From Chitinophagaceae bacterium (GTDB lineage: Bacteria; Bacteroidota; Bacteroidia; Chitinophagales; Chitinophagaceae), in assembly GCA_016787135.1 (NCBI GenBank), contig JAEUVK010000046.1, positions 1 to 37,576 on the forward strand: 37,576 bases of DNA. Direction: 5' to 3'. Position 1 is the stretch's first letter, and every line of letters begins with the position of its first letter. Positions 1-8,822 of this stretch are shown piece by piece. The position numbers and the translations under genes were made by a program. A model generated the notes under the pieces. The model ran no database searches, was not told the origin of the DNA, and saw nothing but the letters and a program-made list of their open reading frames with translations.

Positions 1-293
1 AAATCGTTGATGACAAGATCATATTTCTCTACCGGCAGTTCATGGACCTCTTTATGCAGGTTCAGCGGATGAAAGCCGCGGAGTATTTTCCAATAGTCCA
101 ATCCCCCGGTCGAATTGAAGTAAAGGCTCAGTCCTTTGCTGCGGTATTTTATAGGTGTATCCATTGCCAGGTGGCTGTTATCACCACTGAGAAATATATC
201 TACCGTACCATGTTGTTGCAGGTAAGGCAGTAGTTCCATAGCCCGGCTGATATGACCATTTCCTGTTGCCTGAACGGCGTAAAAGATCTTCAT
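1..293 (-). CDS. Glycosyltransferase family protein, 3' part cut off by window edge
   Basis: Reading the minus strand from an ATG at 293-291 gives 97 residues open to the window edge. The protein begins MKIFYAVQATGNGHISRAM, which is the typical start of GT-B glycosyltransferases of the Glyco_trans_1_3/MurG-like type: a first beta strand followed by a glycine-rich G-N-G-H turn that lies at the donor/acceptor cleft. No signal peptide is present, so it is probably cytosolic or membrane-peripheral. It starts 10 bases after the stop of the LpxH-like gene, so the two are very likely one transcript. That pairing suggests an envelope lipid or glycan role. The donor sugar and acceptor cannot be told from this fragment, and the C-terminal nucleotide-sugar domain lies outside the window. 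Confidence 0.75.
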   Translation of the reverse strand, partial: MKIFYAVQATGNGHISRAMELLPYLQQHGTVDIFLSGDNSHLAMDTPIKYRSKGLSLYFNSTGGLDYWKILRGFHPLNLHKEVHELPVEKYDLVIND

Positions 294-303
294 ATGCAGA
301 TTT

Positions 304-1167
304 TCAGGTTGATCTGGAATTATAGCCCGTAAGTGAACTAATAAATAAAGCCACCTGGTCGGTGACCACGTTCAGCTCCGGCAATCTTTTTTCGATGTTT
401 ACTACTTTGGCAGAAGGAAATTCCTTTTCGTTGTAGTGATAAATATTCCATTCATTATTGTTATACTCCAGCGAAGTGAGGTTTTCTATCCAGTCGCCAC
501 TGTTTAAGTAAGTGACCTGACCCTTTTCCATTGCTATCACCCTTTTCTGTGGTTGGTGTATATGACCGCAAATGATATAGTCATATTTCTTTTCAATGGC
601 CAGTTCAGCGGCTGTCTGTTCAAAATCACCGATCCATTTAACAGCCTTCTTTACACTGTTCTTGATCTTTTTGCTGAAACTCATTTTTTCTCTTTTCATC
701 AGCTTCAACCACCAGTTGATGAAACGGTTCAGGAGTATGAGCAGGTCGTATCCATGCCCGCCGAATTTAGCCAGCAGTTTGGCGCTGCCTTTGGTACTGG
801 CATCAAATACATCTCCATGGAATATCCAGGTCATCTTCCCGTTCAGTTCCATGACCAGTTTATCGGTAAGCTGGAAGTTGCCGATCTCTATATCACTGTA
901 CCGGCGAAGCATTTCATCGTGGTTGCCGGTGATGTAGATTACCCTTGTTCCGCCTGTCAGCAAACTCATGATTTCTTTGATCACCTGCATATGTGCGGCG
1001 GGGAAATAGCGTTTGCTGAATTGCCAGCCATCAATGATATCGCCGTTAAGAATGAGTATGCGGGGAGAAATACTTTTGAGATAATTAACGATCTCTCTGG
1101 CATGGCAACCGTATGTGCCAAGATGGAGGTCGGACAGCACGGCTACTTCAACAGGTCTTCTTTTCAT
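304..1167 (-). CDS. LpxH-like UDP-2,3-diacylglucosamine diphosphatase family metallophosphoesterase
   Basis: A 287-aa calcineurin-like metallophosphoesterase. The dinuclear metal motifs appear in order: SDLHLG near residue 12 (DxH), NGDIIDGW (GD), TGNHDE (GNHD), HGDVFD, and CGHIHQP (GHxH) near residue 200. In LpxH this family hydrolyses UDP-2,3-diacylglucosamine to lipid X and UMP at the inner face of the inner membrane during lipid A synthesis. The length is longer than classical E. coli LpxH (about 240 aa) and fits the Bacteroidota YbbF/LpxH-like branch, whose members are not all proven LpxH enzymes. There is no signal peptide. A glycosyltransferase follows 10 bases downstream, which supports an envelope role. 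The ATG start is followed directly by the first beta strand. Confidence 0.8.
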   Translation of the reverse strand: MKRRPVEVAVLSDLHLGTYGCHAREIVNYLKSISPRILILNGDIIDGWQFSKRYFPAAHMQVIKEIMSLLTGGTRVIYITGNHDEMLRRYSDIEIGNFQLTDKLVMELNGKMTWIFHGDVFDASTKGSAKLLAKFGGHGYDLLILLNRFINWWLKLMKREKMSFSKKIKNSVKKAVKWIGDFEQTAAELAIEKKYDYIICGHIHQPQKRVIAMEKGQVTYLNSGDWIENLTSLEYNNNEWNIYHYNEKEFPSAKVVNIEKRLPELNVVTDQVALFISSLTGYNSRST

Positions 1168-1443
1168 TCAAAAGGTTTTACAAAGATGAAAAGTGTATGT
1201 GACCAAACCGTTAATACAGCGTGATGAATCTGTGAATAATTGATGAACTGTATTTTTCAAAGTGGCATTAAAGAACTATGAACGGAGTATGAACTCAGCA
1301 TGAAGGAACGAACAGTGATACGGGCAATGATTTCATGATATTCCGTTAATGTTTTCTTCATAGCGTGGTAAGACTCTGTTCATATTACAATCTGACTTTT
1401 GCCGGGCAATCATTAACAATATCTAAAACTAATTGCCTGGTTT

Positions 1444-4400
1444 ATGCTGCAAGATTTTATCTTCCGCTGTAAGAAGTTTTATTTTACTTTCCTGTTATTG
1501 ACGGTGTCATTGATCACAATGGCACAGCGGACCGTCACAGGGAAAGTGTTGACTGCTGCTAATGAACCGCTTTCCGGCGCTACAGTAGCAGTAAAGGGTA
1601 ACGGGAAAAAAGCCTTTACGGATGGTAATGGCGCCTTTTCCATACAGGCTGGCGAAAATGATATATTAATTATCAGTCACGCCGGCTTTGCAGATGCTGA
1701 AGTAAAAGCAACAGAGACCGTTTCTGTTCAATTAAAAACAGAGGCCAAAGATCTTGGCGAAGTTGTGGTAACGGCCCTGGGTATCCGGAAAGAAAAAAAG
1801 AGACTGGGTTATTCGTTGCAGGAAGTAAAAGGAGAAGAGCTTACTACGGCGAGGGAGACCAATGTGGTCAACCAATTGGCTGGTAAAGTAGCCGGCGTGA
1901 CCGTAGTCAGCAGTCCTTCGGGCATAGGTGGTTCTGCAAGGGTATCAATCCGTGGTGAACGTTCAGTGGACCTGAATAAGAACCAGCCATTATATGTAGT
2001 GGATGGTGTGCCTATCAGTAATTCCATCACCGGTGCATCAGGGCGTAATAACCTGGAAGTTGATTATGGTAATGGCGCTGGTTTTGTCAATCCTGATGAT
2101 ATCGAAAGCCTGAGTGTATTAAAAGGGCCTGCAGCAGCTGCATTGTATGGTTCGAGGGCAGCCAATGGTGTCATATTAATTAAAACAAAAAGCGGGAAGA
2201 GATCAAGGGGTATTGGTGTGGAGGTGAACAGCAATATCACGTTTGAATCTCCCCTGAAATTACCGGAATACCAGACCGTGTATGGGCAAGGTAACGGAAG
2301 CGGCGGCGATTTTGCTTTTGTGAATGGCGGTGGCGGTGGTCTGGCAGATGGAACGGATGAAGGATGGGGCCCCGCATTCAGGGGGCAGAGTTATCCTCAA
2401 TACAACTCACCCCGTACTTTGAATGGACAATCTATACCATTTACCGGTGGTGATATGAATGCTCCTGCGGGTAGCGTGATCACACCTACCTTATGGGAGG
2501 CTGATAAAGATAATCTGAAGAATTTTTTAGAAACAGGACATACACTTACCAATAATGTGGCCTTAACAGGTGGAAACAAAGATGGTGATTTCCGCCTGAG
2601 TTTCACTAGTCTTGACCAGAAAGGAATTGTACCGAATACAGATCTTAACCGCAATACATTCTCTCTTTCCGGCGGCTATAATCTTACCAATAAATTATCG
2701 GTAAGGTCATTTGTCAGTTATATCAAGAGTGAAAGTGATAACCGTCCTTCCATCAGCTATGGTACGGAAAGCATCATGTACTTGTTCAACTGCTGGCTGC
2801 CGGCTTCTGTAAAAGTGAGTGATATGAAACGTTTATGGCAGCCCGGACTGGAAAACCAAAAGCAATACAGTTGGAACTATAACTACCACGATAACCCATA
2901 CCTGACCGTCTATGCGAATACCAATGGTCAGAATTATGACAGGATCATCGGTAATATTATATTGAAATATGAATTTACCAACTGGCTGAGCCTGCAATTG
3001 CGTACAGCTACTGACTGGAGCAATGAACGCCGTGAGTATCGCCGTGCATTCAGCACACAGCGTTTTCCCTTTGGCCAATACAGGGAAACAGCCATCGTGA
3101 ATGAAGAAAGGAATTCCGACTTCCTGTTTGCATTCAACAAAAATATCAGCACCGATTTTGGTGTTACCGCTACGCTTGGCGGTAACCAGATGAGACAGAC
3201 ATCCAGGTGGAAAGAAGACGTAGCAGGCCAGTTGAACATACCCGGTATTTACAGTCTTAATAATTCCCGTATAGCATTGGTAGCTGAGCAAAGTAACGTA
3301 GCCAAGAATATCAACAGTTTATATGGCTCCGCCGGTGTATCATACCGGAACAGGATATTCCTTGATTTTACCGGCCGTAATGACTGGAGCAGTGCACTGA
3401 CATTGCCGGAGGCCTTAAAACCATTTGGCAATGAAGTGAATTCTTATTTCTATTCCTCAGTTGCACTCAGTGCTATCATGAGTGATATCTTCAAATTGCC
3501 AACAGCTATCAGCTTTCTTAAGTTGAGAGGTAGTTTGGCGCAAGTGGGTAATGATACAGATCCATTTGCCTTTACACAAACCTTTAACCGAAGCGATCCA
3601 TTCGGCTCTGCACAGATCTACAGTGAAACCAGCAGCCTGGCTAACCTGAATCTGAAACCGGAGATCAGTTCTGCCTATGAAGCGGGGATAGATGCCAAAT
3701 TCTTAAATAGCCGCATCGGTATTGATATCACTTATTATAACAGCCGCACCAAGAACCAGATACTGAACATTCCGCTTTCAGGTACCAGCGGCTATGATAC
3801 ACGGAAGATCAATGCGGGTCTTATTAAGAACAATGGTATTGAAGTGATGCTCACCGGCTCACCGGTCAAAAGCAGGAACCTGACATGGGATGCATATATC
3901 AACTTCTCAGCTAACAGGAGTAAAGTGCTTGAGCTAAGTGATGGGTTGAGCAATTATGTGATGGCCAGCCGTCGTGTAAGTGTGGAAGCAAGAGTTGGTG
4001 AAAGAATGGGAGACCTGTATGGAATTGGTTTTGCCCGTGTGCAAAGCAACGACCCCACTGCGCCTTATTATGATGCTTCGGGTCAATACGCAGGCCAGAT
4101 GGTATTTGGCGCCAATGGAAGGCCTGTAGCCACTACCAATCGTATCAAATTAGGTAATTACAATCCTGACTGGCTGATGGGTATCGGTAATAGCCTTAAC
4201 TATAAAGGTATCCGTCTTAGCTTCCTGTTTGATATCAGGCATGGAGGCGAACTGTATTCAGAAACACAGACAGTAGGCCGTGAAGGCGGTATCATTACAG
4301 AAACACTGGAAGGCCGTGCTGAAGGATATGACCTGACAAAACCAGGCAATGGTGTGGTTGGCCAGGGTGTGGTGTTTTCCAACGGTACCAGCGGTACCAT

Positions 4401-4734
4401 TTCCCCCAATACCAAAAAAGTAACAGCCCGCGAATGGCATACCGCATGGACCGGTGGCCGCAGTATTGCAGAAGGTGTGATGTATGACGCATCCTTTGTT
4501 AAGTTGCGTGAAGTACAGATCGGGTATACGATCCCGGATAAAGTATTTGGCAAACTGCCTTTCCGTGGTGTTACTATTTCATTGGTCGGCCGTAACCTGT
4601 TCCTGTGGGATAAAGTGCCGCATATCGATCCTGAGACCATGTCTTATTCAGGTGGCACAGCTTTGCCGGGTATTGAATACATGAGTTTGCCCAGTACACG
4701 CAGCTATGGCGTCAACCTGAGTTTTAAACTTTAA
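1444..4734 (+). CDS. SusC/RagA-family TonB-dependent outer-membrane transporter
   Basis: A 1096-aa protein of the SusC family. A signal peptide (about residues 1-27, ending LITMAQ) is followed by a carboxypeptidase-regulatory-like beta domain (about 30-112), the SusC signature region VVVTALGIRKEKKRLGYS near 120, a TonB plug (about 130-250), and a long beta barrel ending in an aromatic/hydrophobic C-terminus (LSFKL). SusC proteins form a TonB-driven channel capped by a SusD lipoprotein and import oligomeric or bulky nutrients across the outer membrane. A SusD gene follows after 32 bases. Unlike most SusCD pairs there are no glycoside hydrolases nearby; the downstream genes are phosphoester and phosphonate enzymes, so a phosphonate-containing ligand is inferred. 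A near-match -7 box (GACTTTTG, 1394-1401) lies upstream. Confidence 0.95.
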   Translation: MLQDFIFRCKKFYFTFLLLTVSLITMAQRTVTGKVLTAANEPLSGATVAVKGNGKKAFTDGNGAFSIQAGENDILIISHAGFADAEVKATETVSVQLKTEAKDLGEVVVTALGIRKEKKRLGYSLQEVKGEELTTARETNVVNQLAGKVAGVTVVSSPSGIGGSARVSIRGERSVDLNKNQPLYVVDGVPISNSITGASGRNNLEVDYGNGAGFVNPDDIESLSVLKGPAAAALYGSRAANGVILIKTKSGKRSRGIGVEVNSNITFESPLKLPEYQTVYGQGNGSGGDFAFVNGGGGGLADGTDEGWGPAFRGQSYPQYNSPRTLNGQSIPFTGGDMNAPAGSVITPTLWEADKDNLKNFLETGHTLTNNVALTGGNKDGDFRLSFTSLDQKGIVPNTDLNRNTFSLSGGYNLTNKLSVRSFVSYIKSESDNRPSISYGTESIMYLFNCWLPASVKVSDMKRLWQPGLENQKQYSWNYNYHDNPYLTVYANTNGQNYDRIIGNIILKYEFTNWLSLQLRTATDWSNERREYRRAFSTQRFPFGQYRETAIVNEERNSDFLFAFNKNISTDFGVTATLGGNQMRQTSRWKEDVAGQLNIPGIYSLNNSRIALVAEQSNVAKNINSLYGSAGVSYRNRIFLDFTGRNDWSSALTLPEALKPFGNEVNSYFYSSVALSAIMSDIFKLPTAISFLKLRGSLAQVGNDTDPFAFTQTFNRSDPFGSAQIYSETSSLANLNLKPEISSAYEAGIDAKFLNSRIGIDITYYNSRTKNQILNIPLSGTSGYDTRKINAGLIKNNGIEVMLTGSPVKSRNLTWDAYINFSANRSKVLELSDGLSNYVMASRRVSVEARVGERMGDLYGIGFARVQSNDPTAPYYDASGQYAGQMVFGANGRPVATTNRIKLGNYNPDWLMGIGNSLNYKGIRLSFLFDIRHGGELYSETQTVGREGGIITETLEGRAEGYDLTKPGNGVVGQGVVFSNGTSGTISPNTKKVTAREWHTAWTGGRSIAEGVMYDASFVKLREVQIGYTIPDKVFGKLPFRGVTISLVGRNLFLWDKVPHIDPETMSYSGGTALPGIEYMSLPSTRSYGVNLSFKL

Positions 4735-4766
4735 TACTTCTGCTTTTTTCAATAAAAAAATTCAAC

Positions 4767-6293
4767 ATGAAACTGTTTAAGATAAGCATACTGATACTAT
4801 CGGCCGGATTCATTGCCGCCTGTACCAAAGATTTTTCTGATACCAATACCAATAAGAATAATCCTACCAGTGTAACACCAGACCTCTTGTTAAGCGGGGT
4901 GATCCGGAACACGATGAACCAGCAGGTAAGTGAAGCATGGGGCATCGGGAATATTGTGGTGCAACACCACGCTAAGATCCAGTTCGTAAATGAGGACCGT
5001 TATGGATGGAATGAACAAAACGGTATCTGGAGCACTGTGTACAGCAACTATCGCAACCTGCAGAATATATTTACGTCTGTGGGTGAAAATGCAAGCAGCC
5101 CTTATTATGGTGTCGGGCTGATACTGAAATCATGGATGTTCTCACTGGTGACAGATGCATATGGTGATGTGCCTTATTCAGAAGCAGGCAAAGCAAAAAC
5201 AGAAGGTATTTACCAGCCGGTGTATGACAAGCAGGAAGATATTTATGCAGGCATACTGGCCGATCTGAAAAAGGCCAACGAAGTACTCGCCACGGCAGGT
5301 ACTGGTCTGAATGGTGATATATTGTACGGTGGTGGCGCTTCATCCATATTGAAATGGAGAAAACTGGCGAATTCACTTCGCCTTCGTTACCTGCTTCGTA
5401 TTTCTAAAAAGAAGAATGTAAGTGCAGATATGCAGGCTATTCTGAGTGATCCGGCAAACAATCCCGTATTTAGCAGCAATGCAGATAATGCGGAATTGAA
5501 ATATTTATCTGTAGCGCCGAACCAATGGCCTTTGTATGGGACCCGTGTCGGTTCATTCGATGAGTTCAGGGTAAGCAAAACATTGACGGACCGGTTAACG
5601 GTATTGAGCGATCCCAGAATAAAAATATTCGGAAGGCCGACGCAAGCGTCTGTAGTTGCAGGGAATCCTGTAATACAGGGTGTACCCAATGGATTGAGCG
5701 ATGTGGATGCGCTGGCTTATAACGGTGGTGTTCAGGGTGTGTCAAGGGTTGGATATACATTTGCCTGCCTGGTATGTAATGATCCCGGTCAGGCTGTTCC
5801 TGATCCTGCTGCGCCCAGAGCATTGCTGATGACCTATGCTGAATTACAATTTGTGCTGGCAGAAGCAAGACAAAAAGGATTGATCACCAGTGGAGATGCA
5901 GCTACGTATTATAACAATGGCATCAACGCCAATTTCAGCTACTGGCAATCAGTAGTTCCTTCTTCTTATAATCTTGATATCACCATGCCGGCCAATTACC
6001 TCACACAAGCAGGTGTGGCCTATTCCGGCACGGACGATGAGAAGCTGGCAAAGATCGCTTTACAGAAATGGATCGCTTTATACTTTAATGGTCTGGAAGC
6101 GTGGTTTGACTGGAGAAGAACGAATATGCCGGCAGTGATTCCCGGCCCGGCCAATCTCAATAGTAATAAAGTTCCCGTACGCTATATCTATCCGTTATCC
6201 GAGCAATCACTCAATGGTGAGAACAGGAAAGCAGCGGTGCAAAGACAAGGGAATACCGATGATCTGAACACTAAAATGTGGTTGCTCCAGTAG
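4767..6293 (+). CDS. SusD/RagB-family nutrient-binding outer-membrane lipoprotein (SusD-like_2 type)
   Basis: A 508-aa lipoprotein. A hydrophobic signal ends in a lipobox-like GFIAAC with Cys19 as the lipidation site, followed by an acidic, Ser/Thr/Asn-rich linker (KDFSDTNTNKNNPTSV) of the kind that exports lipoproteins to the surface. The region that follows (TPDLLLSGVIRNTM, then KSWMFSLVTDAYGDVPYSEA) and the C-terminal ALYFNGLEAWFDWRRTNMP match the SusD-like_2 subfamily. SusD proteins form the hinged lid on the SusC barrel and help bind ligand. It lies 32 bases after susC and is certainly co-transcribed. The ligand cannot be read from sequence; context suggests an organophosphonate or its ester. 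Confidence 0.93.
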   Translation: MKLFKISILILSAGFIAACTKDFSDTNTNKNNPTSVTPDLLLSGVIRNTMNQQVSEAWGIGNIVVQHHAKIQFVNEDRYGWNEQNGIWSTVYSNYRNLQNIFTSVGENASSPYYGVGLILKSWMFSLVTDAYGDVPYSEAGKAKTEGIYQPVYDKQEDIYAGILADLKKANEVLATAGTGLNGDILYGGGASSILKWRKLANSLRLRYLLRISKKKNVSADMQAILSDPANNPVFSSNADNAELKYLSVAPNQWPLYGTRVGSFDEFRVSKTLTDRLTVLSDPRIKIFGRPTQASVVAGNPVIQGVPNGLSDVDALAYNGGVQGVSRVGYTFACLVCNDPGQAVPDPAAPRALLMTYAELQFVLAEARQKGLITSGDAATYYNNGINANFSYWQSVVPSSYNLDITMPANYLTQAGVAYSGTDDEKLAKIALQKWIALYFNGLEAWFDWRRTNMPAVIPGPANLNSNKVPVRYIYPLSEQSLNGENRKAAVQRQGNTDDLNTKMWLLQ

Positions 6294-6336
6294 TTACATT
6301 TCTCTTTGGCAGATTTCTCATGTAAGCAGTTAGTGC

Positions 6337-6373
6337 AAGCAGGGCGGGGCCTGTCTAAGTCCCGCTTCTTTTT
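6337..6373 (+). terminator. Possible intrinsic terminator after susD
   Basis: GCGGG (6344-6348) can pair with CCCGC (6361-6365), followed by CTTCTTTTT. The stem is only 5 bp in this register; an alternative pairing of AAGC-A-GGG (6337-6344) with CCCGCTT (6361-6367) has one bulge. This would be a weak, leaky terminator between the SusCD pair and the downstream catabolic genes. Confidence 0.4.
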
Positions 6374-6402
6374 AATGCTGTATCATGTCGGCAGGTAATA
6401 AT

Positions 6403-7728
6403 ATGAAAAGAGTACTGGGTTCCTTTTTTGCAGGTATATTGATCTATAAATATGTAATGGCACAGGCTATTACAGTGGGAGAGCCATTGCCTGCATGGCA
6501 GAAGGGATATCTTGATTTGCACCACATCAATACCGGCAGAGGCAGTGCGGCATATTTTATTTTTCCGGATGGCACCACGATGTTACTCGATGCCGGTGAA
6601 CTGTCGCCACTGGATACAAGAACATTTACCCAAAGAAATTCACCGATCACGCCGGATTCATCAAAGAAGCCGTTCGAATGGATCGTGAATTATATAAAAC
6701 AGGTAGCACCTTCAGTCAATAACAAGACAATTGATTATGGGTTGATCACACATTTTCACGATGATCATTTCGGGGCATGGTATCCGCAGGCGCCTTTGTC
6801 TGCATCCGGCAAATTTTTATTGACAGGAATAACAGGAGTAGTGGATAAGATGCCGGTGAAAACACTGATCGACCGGGGCTACCCGGATTATGATTATCCC
6901 TATGATATGAAACATTCAGCCAGGCAATATGGCGGTGGAGAGATAGAATTCGGTCATACGATGCAAAACTATTTTGACTTTATACATGAAAAACAGCAAC
7001 AGGGAATGCAGATGTCAACACTGAAAGCAGGCAGCCGCAGTCAGATCAGACTTTTAAAAGACCCGGAAGCATTCTCTTCTTTTTTTGTACAGAATGTAAA
7101 AGCCAACCAATGGATATGGACAGGGAAAGATTCAACCATCGTTCTGCATTTCCCGGTGATTGATACCGCCAACAGCAGAATATGGCCCGATGAGAACAGC
7201 CTGAGCCTTGCACTGACGATCAACTATGGCCCTTTCACGTATTATACTGGCGGGGACAATCCCGGTAATGTTTTTACAGGCGATAATCCGTCTCGTGATG
7301 TAGAAACACCTATAGCCAAAGCGGTAGGTGAAGTGGATATCGCCACGATGGATCATCATGGCAACCGGGATGCGGTCAATGAAAACATGGTAAAGGCATT
7401 GAAGCCCTCTGTATGGATCGGGCAGACCTGGTCGTCGGACCATCCGGGACATGAAGTGTTGCTGCGTACCCTCAATCTGCATATTTACAGTGGACAACGG
7501 GATCTGTTTGCTACCAATATGCTGGAAGCAAACAGACTCGTGATCGGTCCTTTAATTGACCGGGCCTATAAAAGCCAGCAGGGGCATATTGTGGTAAGGG
7601 TGATAGACGGTGGTAAAAAATATTATGTGATCATTCTCGATGATAGCCGGCCGGATATTCCTGTGAAGGCGGTATTCGGCCCTTATACTTCCAAAGCAAA
7701 TAAGAATTTTCATTTTCAAAACCAATAA
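6403..7728 (+). CDS. Secreted metallo-beta-lactamase-fold hydrolase
   Basis: A 441-aa protein counted from the ATG at 6403. An in-frame ATG at 6385 would add six residues, but starting at MKRVLGSFFAGIL gives a normal signal peptide ending near VMAQ and has AGGTAA just upstream. The metallo-beta-lactamase motif HxHxDH is complete as H117-F-H119-D-D121-H122; further likely metal ligands are D285 (YTGGDNPG) and H318/H319 (MDHHGN). The arrangement resembles ComEC/Rec2-like or phosphodiesterase-type MBL proteins rather than beta-lactamases. It acts in the periplasm or at the surface. It sits 2 bases before a secreted phosphodiesterase, so a role in cleaving an organophosphate or phosphonate ester is plausible, but the substrate is inferred. 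It is not PhnP, which is cytosolic and shorter. Confidence 0.8.
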   Translation: MKRVLGSFFAGILIYKYVMAQAITVGEPLPAWQKGYLDLHHINTGRGSAAYFIFPDGTTMLLDAGELSPLDTRTFTQRNSPITPDSSKKPFEWIVNYIKQVAPSVNNKTIDYGLITHFHDDHFGAWYPQAPLSASGKFLLTGITGVVDKMPVKTLIDRGYPDYDYPYDMKHSARQYGGGEIEFGHTMQNYFDFIHEKQQQGMQMSTLKAGSRSQIRLLKDPEAFSSFFVQNVKANQWIWTGKDSTIVLHFPVIDTANSRIWPDENSLSLALTINYGPFTYYTGGDNPGNVFTGDNPSRDVETPIAKAVGEVDIATMDHHGNRDAVNENMVKALKPSVWIGQTWSSDHPGHEVLLRTLNLHIYSGQRDLFATNMLEANRLVIGPLIDRAYKSQQGHIVVRVIDGGKKYYVIILDDSRPDIPVKAVFGPYTSKANKNFHFQNQ

Positions 7729-7730
7729 AC

Positions 7731-8816
7731 ATGCGCCAACGATTTTTTCTGTTACTACTATTGATCTGTAGTTTCTTTTTTTCCTTTTCACAAACTAAGT
7801 CTGAAAATATTGTGGTGGTCACTATGGACGGCCTGCGCTGGCAGGAGATATTTGGTGGTGCAGATAGTTTGCTTACTTACGACACCACGGCTAAATACAG
7901 TTATAAATATGTACAGAACCATTTCTGGGCACCGACAGCTTTTGAAAGAAGAAAGAAACTCATGCCGTTCTTCTGGTCAGAGATCGCCAGCAAAGGCGTC
8001 TTGCTCGGTAACAGGAACTACGGTAACTATTTTAATAATGCCAATCCTTACTGGTTCTCTTACCCAGGGTATAATGAGATATTTACCGGTTACCCGGATA
8101 CGGCAGTGAACTCTAATGACAAGATCCCGAATAAGAATGAAAACATATTTGAATACCTGAGCAAGTTCCCTGAATTCAAAGGGAAAGCAGCTGTATTCGG
8201 ATCGTGGGATGTATTCGCTTCTATTTTCAACGAGGGTCGCTCCGGCCTTTTGGTGAATGATGGTTTCAGGGACCTGCAGGGCAGCCTGAATGAGAAGCAA
8301 AAACTATTTAATGAATTGCAACACCAGATGCCGGATCTTTTTCATGGCGGTGAAAGGTTGGATGCTGCTACTTTCAATATCGCTTTTGAATACATGAAGA
8401 CACATACACCAAGGCTTATGTTCTTTGGTTTGGGTGATACGGATGAATTTGCCCATGCAGGTCAGTATGATTATTACCTTGATGCTGCACAAAATGCTGA
8501 CGGATGGATCAGGCAAATATGGGAGTATATACAATCCGCACCTGAATACAAAGACAAAACAACCCTTATCATCACCACTGATCATGGCAGGGGACTGGCT
8601 GCAGGCAGTAACTGGAGGCACCATGGCAGCAGGATCGCAGAGGCCAGTGAAATGTGGATGGCTGCGATTGGCCCTTCAATAAAAGCGACAGGAGAAAGCA
8701 AACAAAAAGGACAGGCATACCAGGGACAGATAGCTGCAACGATAGCGGTAATGGCGGGTAAAGAATTTAAACCGACCCATCCTGTATTACCTCCACTTTC
8801 ATTTTCCGCCAAATAG
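7731..8816 (+). CDS. Secreted alkaline-phosphatase-superfamily phosphodiesterase, copy 1
   Basis: A 361-aa protein with a signal peptide (about 1-20, ending FSFSQ). The ligand set of NPP-type phosphodiesterases can be read in order: D33 in TMDGLRW, a probable nucleophile S110 in SYPGYNEIFTG, D238 and H242 in GDTDEFAH (D-x3-H), D284-H285 in TTDHGRG, and H298 in RHHGS. SYPGYNEIFTG aligns without gaps to the TFPN-x5-TG nucleophile segment of nucleotide pyrophosphatase/phosphodiesterases, with Ser where they have Thr. It should hydrolyse phosphomonoesters or diesters, or phosphonate esters, in the periplasm. It lies 2 bases after the MBL gene and 6 bases before the PhnZ-like gene, and has a paralogue at 12515-13621. 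An exact substrate cannot be named. Confidence 0.85.
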   Translation: MRQRFFLLLLLICSFFFSFSQTKSENIVVVTMDGLRWQEIFGGADSLLTYDTTAKYSYKYVQNHFWAPTAFERRKKLMPFFWSEIASKGVLLGNRNYGNYFNNANPYWFSYPGYNEIFTGYPDTAVNSNDKIPNKNENIFEYLSKFPEFKGKAAVFGSWDVFASIFNEGRSGLLVNDGFRDLQGSLNEKQKLFNELQHQMPDLFHGGERLDAATFNIAFEYMKTHTPRLMFFGLGDTDEFAHAGQYDYYLDAAQNADGWIRQIWEYIQSAPEYKDKTTLIITTDHGRGLAAGSNWRHHGSRIAEASEMWMAAIGPSIKATGESKQKGQAYQGQIAATIAVMAGKEFKPTHPVLPPLSFSAK

Positions 8817-8822
8817 AAAAAT

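Noticed and set aside
553..1224. Long open frame on the plus strand across the LpxH-like gene
   Set aside because: It is antisense to a gene with complete metallophosphoesterase motifs, has no domain of its own, and its composition is that of a reversed coding strand.
2833..4640. Several minus-strand open frames inside susC (for example 2833-3291 and 4200-4640)
   Set aside because: They lie opposite a continuous SusC reading frame and show no recognisable motif or ribosome site.
7731..8816. Identification as phosphonoacetate hydrolase (PhnA) or phosphoglycerate mutase
   Set aside because: Those share the superfamily fold, but the protein is secreted and its nucleophile segment matches NPP-type phosphodiesterases with Ser; a specific name is not supported.
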